From: an uncultured Bacteroidales bacterium
GTDB taxonomy: Bacteria > Bacteroidota > Bacteroidia > Bacteroidales > UBA932
DNA: 9,063 nucleotides
Assembly: GCA_904501835.1 (NCBI GenBank)
Contig: CAJGBW010000056.1
Span: 1-9,063 of the forward strand
Reading direction: 5' to 3'
Within the stretch, counting starts at the first letter, position 1; every line of letters starts with the position of its first letter. The position numbers were made by a program, and so were the translations under genes. The notes beneath the pieces are model-generated. The model did not search any database. It was not told the DNA's origin and worked only from the letters and a program-made list of their open reading frames with translations. This document shows, one piece after another, positions 5,664-9,063 of the stretch.

Positions 5664-7787
5664 ATGAAACAATTTTTTGTAAGCCTTCTGCTTTTTCTGG
5701 CTTTTACTCTTTCGATATCGGCCAATAATATCGTTCGTGTGTACGAAAACAATCGATATGGATACAAATGCAACGGTTCATGGATTGCAAGACCCATTTA
5801 CGAGTTCGGAAGCGAATTTAGAAACGGAATGGCAATGGTGTGCTTGAATGGTAAGTTCGGTTTTATCGACTCGAGAGGTGCGTTGGTGATTCGTTGCATC
5901 TACGATACTTGTTCCCTGTTTGATGAGGAGGGTGTCGCAGCGGCCAAGATAGGCGAGAATTCCTATTTCCTTGATAAAAGCGGAAAGCAATATAAAAGTC
6001 GTTCTGAGGTACGCGCACAAAATATCATTCAAAGCAAAGAATATCAAAAAATGCAAGAAGGCTTTTCTGTCAATGATTATACACCTTGTGTGGATGAAAA
6101 GACCGGACGATGGGGATATAAACGCTTTGGAGAGTGGGTGATTCCTGCAAAATATGAGGCGGCTTCTGCTTTTTCTGAAGGATTGGCCAAGGTTGGTTTG
6201 TTAGACAAATGGGGCTTTATTGACAATCAGGGACAGCAGATAATACCTATTCGCTATGACCAGGCAGGTGATTTCCATGAAGGACTGGCCTATGTCAAGT
6301 TATATGGTAAGTATGGATTTGTAGATAGTAAAGGAGAGTTGGTTGTTCCTCTGAAGTATCAATTTGCCAAGGATTTTGAAAATGGTCTGGCAATGGTGAG
6401 GTCAGATAGTAAGGTGGGTTATATTGATAAGACGGGTGTCTGGTTTGAGAATCGTTCTTCCATGTACAGCACCTTTAGTGCTCTTGCTCGCTATCTGGTG
6501 GAAAAGGATATCAATGAGTGGCAGAAAAAAGGAAAGTATGAGAAACTAGCAGCGTGGAAAATCCGTGTTACAGATGATAATAGAAAAACTCGTATTGACA
6601 GTTTGATTTTGGATGCAAAAACAAAATTCATAACTCAACAATCTAGAAATATCACTCATGAACATGAATTGTCGGATTACGATACAGAAAGTGAAATTTT
6701 CTTGATCCATGATAAGAAATTCGGAAATCTTTTGCTCCCGGTTCCTATCAATGAGGCACAGGCATTTGAGGAGAGTTTTGCGAATATCAAGCGCGAAAAT
6801 ACATATTATGTCAATGGCGATCATTTGGGACTTCAAAGAAGTGTATTTACTACAACTGCCGGAAAATCCTATACCTATGACAACAAAGCTCCTTTGACTT
6901 TTGCAAGTATTGATATCGATTATAATTTTGAAAAAATTGACTACAGTGCAGAAGAGGCAGAGGAGGAGAAAAAGAATGTGCTCGCGTCAAAAAAGATGTC
7001 CGTCGGCTTGTCGGATGTTGACCAAAAAATCCCTGAGGGAACTCTCAGAAATGAAAACACCCATGTGTTGATTGTTTCCAATGAGGATTATAGTTTTGTT
7101 TCTGATGTCCCCTTTGCTATTAATGACGGAAAGACCTTTGAAGAATATTGTTTGAAGACATTGGGGGTACCCAAGCAGAATATCAAGAATATTCCCAATG
7201 CGACGGCCGGACTCATGATGGATGCTTTGGGGTACATGGAAAATGTCGCCAAGACATTCCAGGAGGATGCGAAATTGATTGTTTATTATGCTGGGCATGG
7301 AATTCCTGACGAGCAGTCTAAGGATGCCTATCTTTTGCCGGTGGATGCCTCTCCCAGAAGTGTTAGAAGCGCCATAAAACTGTCGGATATGTACGCTTCG
7401 TTAAGCAAATACCCAACCCGTTCAACCTATGTCTTCTTGGATGCTTGTTTTTCAGGTGCACAACGAAGTGGTGATATGTTGGCATCCGCGCGTGGTGTTG
7501 CAATCAAGGCAAAGACGGATAAACCGGGTGGTAATATGGTTGTGTTCTCTGCAGCGACCGGTGATCAGACAGCGTATCCTTATGAGGCAAAAGGCCATGG
7601 CTTGTTCTCATATTTTTTATTTAAGAAATTGCAAGAGACAAAAGGAGATGTGACCTTGGGCGATTTGGCGGACTATCTCACAAAAGAAGTGAGCCGAAAT
7701 GCGATTGTCGTGAATCAGAAAGAGCAGACTCCCGTGGTGAATCCGTCAGATAATATGGCGGCCCTGTGGAAGGATTTAAAGTTATAA
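5664..7787 (+). CDS. Exported WG-repeat protein with C-terminal caspase-like (peptidase C14) domain
   Basis: This 707-residue protein has a signal peptide at 1-20 (MKQFFVSLLLFLAFTLSISA). WG repeats fill 31-110 and 149-262: units such as GKFGFIDSRGALVI, KWGFIDNQGQQIIPIRYD and GKYGFVDSKGELVVPLKY. Residues 265-400 form a helical linker with INEWQKKGKYEKLAAW (283-298), recurrent in Bacteroidetes caspase proteins; 428-440 is acidic. The caspase-like fold spans about 464-690. H545 in YYAGHG and C595 in FLDACFSG are the catalytic dyad, with SAATGDQTAYPYEAKGHGLFSYF (629-651) as the later core strand and loop. The dyad is intact, so activity is likely; the specificity pocket cannot be read. An earlier in-frame TTG at 5646 exists, but the ATG at 5664 gives a clean signal peptide and is preferred. 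The stop overlaps the next ATG by one base (TAATG). WG repeats probably bind a ligand or partner; the substrate is unknown. Confidence 0.92.
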   Translation: MKQFFVSLLLFLAFTLSISANNIVRVYENNRYGYKCNGSWIARPIYEFGSEFRNGMAMVCLNGKFGFIDSRGALVIRCIYDTCSLFDEEGVAAAKIGENSYFLDKSGKQYKSRSEVRAQNIIQSKEYQKMQEGFSVNDYTPCVDEKTGRWGYKRFGEWVIPAKYEAASAFSEGLAKVGLLDKWGFIDNQGQQIIPIRYDQAGDFHEGLAYVKLYGKYGFVDSKGELVVPLKYQFAKDFENGLAMVRSDSKVGYIDKTGVWFENRSSMYSTFSALARYLVEKDINEWQKKGKYEKLAAWKIRVTDDNRKTRIDSLILDAKTKFITQQSRNITHEHELSDYDTESEIFLIHDKKFGNLLLPVPINEAQAFEESFANIKRENTYYVNGDHLGLQRSVFTTTAGKSYTYDNKAPLTFASIDIDYNFEKIDYSAEEAEEEKKNVLASKKMSVGLSDVDQKIPEGTLRNENTHVLIVSNEDYSFVSDVPFAINDGKTFEEYCLKTLGVPKQNIKNIPNATAGLMMDALGYMENVAKTFQEDAKLIVYYAGHGIPDEQSKDAYLLPVDASPRSVRSAIKLSDMYASLSKYPTRSTYVFLDACFSGAQRSGDMLASARGVAIKAKTDKPGGNMVVFSAATGDQTAYPYEAKGHGLFSYFLFKKLQETKGDVTLGDLADYLTKEVSRNAIVVNQKEQTPVVNPSDNMAALWKDLKL

Positions 7788-8425
7788 TGAAACGTCGAAA
7801 TTATTTTTTTCTGTTTGCTGCCATATTGATGGCGGCAAACACTCTTTTTGCACAGTCTGAAGAACTTCAAATTGTGCTATTAAAGTCTGGGCGGTCAATA
7901 ACCGGTTATGTTTCTTGTAGCGATGATGGGATTGTTTCTATTACTACCCAGTCGGGCGAAGATTTTTTTTATATAAAGGAAGAAGTACATGAAATAAAGA
8001 ATCACTCTTCTTCTCATAAAAAGTCTTCAGATAAGGCCCCTTCTTCTAAATTGGAAGTTACACACATTGTGACAATGCGTGACGGTCGTCTTTTATCGGG
8101 GCGTTTGGTGAAAAATGGTGACGACTATTTGTTTGAGTCAGAGGATGGGAATGTGGAATTTTTATCAGCTTCTCAGGTTGTGACAATAAGAGATTTGGAG
8201 GAAGAAAGGAGACTTGCAGAGGAGAAAAAGAGGTTGGAAGAAGAAAGGAGACTTGCAGAGGAGAAAAAGAAAGAACAACTGTTAAAGATGATTAGAAACG
8301 CAGCGGGTCAATTCAGTCCATCTCAATATAATTACCAACAAAACCACAATCAGCATCGCTCCTATCAACATCCGAATCAGAATAATCCAGGTATCAAGGC
8401 GTGGAATCAACATAATGGATTCTAA
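7787..8425 (+). CDS. Exported protein: two DG-x3-SG beta modules, charged helix and Q/N/H-rich tail
   Basis: This 212-residue protein has no named family that I recognise. The signal peptide is MKRRNYFFLFAAILMAANTLFA|Q (1-23). Two beta modules follow: residues 28-71 (VLLKSGRSITGYV, then SITTQSGEDFFYIKEEVHEI) and 95-136 (VTMRDGRLLSGRLV, then YLFESEDGNVEFLSASQVVTI). Both resemble the module in the protein at 4991-5641. Residues 137-165 are a highly charged helix built from a 13-residue repeat (LEEERRLAEEKKR/K), likely a single helix or coiled coil. Residues 175-212 are rich in Q, N and H and probably disordered. The ATG at 7787 is chosen because it overlaps the caspase stop (TAATG) and starts the signal peptide exactly; an in-frame GTG at 7766 would add seven residues. 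It is the last gene of the cluster. A scaffold or adaptor is suggested by the build, not proven. Confidence 0.85.
   Translation: MKRRNYFFLFAAILMAANTLFAQSEELQIVLLKSGRSITGYVSCSDDGIVSITTQSGEDFFYIKEEVHEIKNHSSSHKKSSDKAPSSKLEVTHIVTMRDGRLLSGRLVKNGDDYLFESEDGNVEFLSASQVVTIRDLEEERRLAEEKKRLEEERRLAEEKKKEQLLKMIRNAAGQFSPSQYNYQQNHNQHRSYQHPNQNNPGIKAWNQHNGF
8195..8272 (+). repeat. 39-bp direct tandem repeat, two copies, in frame
   Basis: Copies at 8195-8233 and 8234-8272 differ at one internal position (GGAG/GGAA) and at the last two bases. Each encodes LEEERRLAEEKK plus R or K, so gain or loss of a copy keeps the reading frame. It lengthens or shortens the charged helix by 13 residues. Confidence 0.9.
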
Positions 8426-8438
8426 GTCTTTTGCAACA

Positions 8439-8485
8439 ATTCTCATTTTATGATTCTCATTTTATGATTCTCATTTTATGAGAAT
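8439..8485 (+). repeat. Triple 14-bp repeat (ATTCTCATTTTATG) followed by an inverted partial copy
   Basis: Three perfect copies run at 8439-8452, 8453-8466 and 8467-8480, directly followed by AGAAT. The final ATGAGAAT (8478-8485) is the reverse complement of ATTCTCAT, the start of each copy, so it can pair with any of the three. It pairs with the third across a TTT loop, and with the first over 10 bp (CAATTCTCAT 8437-8446 with ATGAGAATTG 8478-8487). The site lies 13 nt after the last gene of the cluster and may act as its terminator, but no T run follows. Confidence 0.85.
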
Positions 8486-8499
8486 TGCTAAAAATCCTC

Positions 8500-8564
8500 T
8501 TTCCTGTCTAAATCACTGATTGATTACAGGGAAAATCGTATTAAGAAAATCAGACTATTTTTTT
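8500..8564 (+). terminator. Weak hairpins followed by a T7 run between the caspase cluster and the DUF1016 gene
   Basis: TTTCCTGT (8500-8507) can pair with ACAGGGAAA (8526-8534) with one bulge and inner AATC/GATT pairs. Alternatively CTGATT (8516-8521) pairs with AATCAG (8548-8553) just before T7 at 8558-8564. Either could help to end transcription of the cluster. The stems are short and AT-rich, so this is tentative. Confidence 0.25.
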
Positions 8565-8583
8565 AGAAACTCATTGATGACGC

Positions 8584-8612
8584 TTGGGGAATGTAAGAAA
8601 AGTTTAAATTTG
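8584..8612 (+). promoter_or_regulatory. Bacteroidetes promoter for the DUF1016 gene (TTG-N18-TAAATTTG)
   Basis: TAAATTTG at 8605-8612 matches TAnnTTTG, with CTTGG (TTG at 8584-8586) at about the right distance upstream. It lies 32 nt before the ATG at 8645. It makes the DUF1016 gene a transcription unit separate from the caspase cluster. Confidence 0.6.
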
Positions 8613-8644
8613 CACTATATATAAAATCAAGGTATAGGACGCAC

Positions 8645-9063
8645 ATGAAGACAACAGAAATTACTGACGCAAACGTAACTGAACTGTTTGATAAGATATC
8701 AGCTCTGATTGAGGATGCCAGACAAAGAGTTTCGTTCGCTATTAATATCGCTGAGGTGTATACAAAATACAATGTAGGCAGATACATAGTGGAAGATGAA
8801 CAGAAAGGAAATTATAGAGCGGAGTATGGCAAACAAGTCATCAAGTTATTGTCTAAGAAATTGGAGGATAAGTTCGGAGACGGTTGGTCAGTTGACACAT
8901 TAAAGCGCTGTCGTAAGTTTTATAGTATATACTCTACTCCAGCAATTGGGGCAACAGTGTTGCTCCAATTGGAAACTAGAGCAGACTTTGTGAATTCGGG
9001 CAACACTGTTGCCCAAATTCAAGAGGCATCTCCAGAACACCACAAATTCGTCCTCTCATGGTC
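8645..9063 (+). CDS. DUF1016/YhcG-type protein, N-terminal part (gene continues past window end)
   Basis: The frame is open from the ATG at 8645 to the window end (139 codons plus 2 nt). Residues 44-96 carry the DUF1016 N-terminal signature: VGRYIVEDEQKG (44-55), RAEYGKQVIKLLSKKLEDKFGDGWSVDTLKRCRKFY (58-93), and LSW at 137-139 where the family has LSWSHY. Family members are about 340-370 residues, with a helical DNA-interacting N-terminal domain and a PDDEXK nuclease fold at the C terminus. The nuclease half would lie beyond the window, so catalytic residues cannot be judged. Such genes often travel with type I restriction-modification or other mobile genes, so this may mark the edge of an accessory region. 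Between residues 97 and 135 is the variable insert, encoded by DNA with two hairpin palindromes. A promoter of its own precedes it. Confidence 0.85.
   Translation, partial: MKTTEITDANVTELFDKISALIEDARQRVSFAINIAEVYTKYNVGRYIVEDEQKGNYRAEYGKQVIKLLSKKLEDKFGDGWSVDTLKRCRKFYSIYSTPAIGATVLLQLETRADFVNSGNTVAQIQEASPEHHKFVLSW
8943..9020 (+). repeat. Two related hairpin palindromes inside the DUF1016 gene
   Basis: The first is CAATTGGGGCAAC (8943-8955), AGT, GTTGCTCCAATTG (8959-8971), 13 bp with one wobble. The second is GGGCAAC (8998-9004), ACT, GTTGCCC (9008-9014), flanked by GAATT (8992-8996) and AATTC (9016-9020) with one mismatch between. The two share the core GGGCAAC-AGT-GTTGC in opposite orientation, 26 nt apart. 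Both are in frame and code for the variable insert (AIGATVLLQLE and NSGNTVAQIQE). Confidence 0.85.

Noticed and set aside
7766..7786. GTG start seven codons upstream of the last gene of the cluster
   Set aside because: The ATG at 7787 overlaps the caspase stop (TAATG) and begins a clean signal peptide MKRRN.
8439..8480. CRISPR array suggested by three identical 14-bp units
   Set aside because: The units are directly adjacent with no spacers and are too short; it is a simple tandem repeat.
8563..8787. 74-codon minus-strand open frame over the DUF1016 start
   Set aside because: The plus strand carries a recognisable DUF1016 N-terminal domain with its own promoter; the antisense frame has no supporting signal.

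Overview
The window looks like a chromosomal segment of an anaerobic member of the Bacteroidales. Four sites match the Bacteroidetes -7 element TAnnTTTG (TAATTTTG, TACTTTTG, and TAAATTTG twice). Ribosome-binding sites are weak or absent, rubredoxin is present, and the secreted proteins are typical of the phylum (WG repeats, LPP20-like, DUF4384, Q/N-rich tails). I cannot name the genus from the sequence.

Layout: (1) 1-144, the 3' part of a 5S rRNA gene and its strong terminator, the end of an rrn operon. (2) 202-759 on the minus strand, a small PlsC-type acyltransferase, divergent from (3) 852-3118, an apparent operon of rubredoxin, a chorismate mutase/prephenate dehydratase/ACT protein (pheA) and a type I DAHP synthase, closed by a 17-bp hairpin terminator at 3141-3180. 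The last two enzymes are the entry step of the shikimate pathway and the branch to phenylalanine, and are coupled by an ATGA overlap. (4) 3187-3431, a gene-free stretch with the best promoter of the window and an RNA whose two ends pair with each other around a large central bubble. It looks like a 6S-type RNA or a similar structured sRNA and ends in U7. (5) 3477-8425, five tightly packed genes, each with an N-terminal signal peptide: an LPP20-like protein, an LPP20-like + DUF4384 protein, a small two-TM protein, a 707-residue WG-repeat/caspase (peptidase C14) protein with an intact His/Cys dyad, and a protein with two beta modules, a charged helix and a Q/N/H-rich tail. (6) 8439-8485, a triple 14-bp repeat with an inverted copy. 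(7) from 8645, a DUF1016/YhcG-type gene running off the window, with two hairpin-forming palindromes inside the coding sequence.

The most interesting region is the 3477-8425 cluster. A caspase-like protease with intact catalytic residues is predicted to be exported and is co-encoded with four other exported proteins. Two of these share a beta module with the signature DG-x(3)-SG, present in three copies. DUF4384 proteins are known companions of bacterial caspase-like proteins, so a periplasmic caspase system is a reasonable hypothesis. Its trigger and substrate cannot be read from the sequence.
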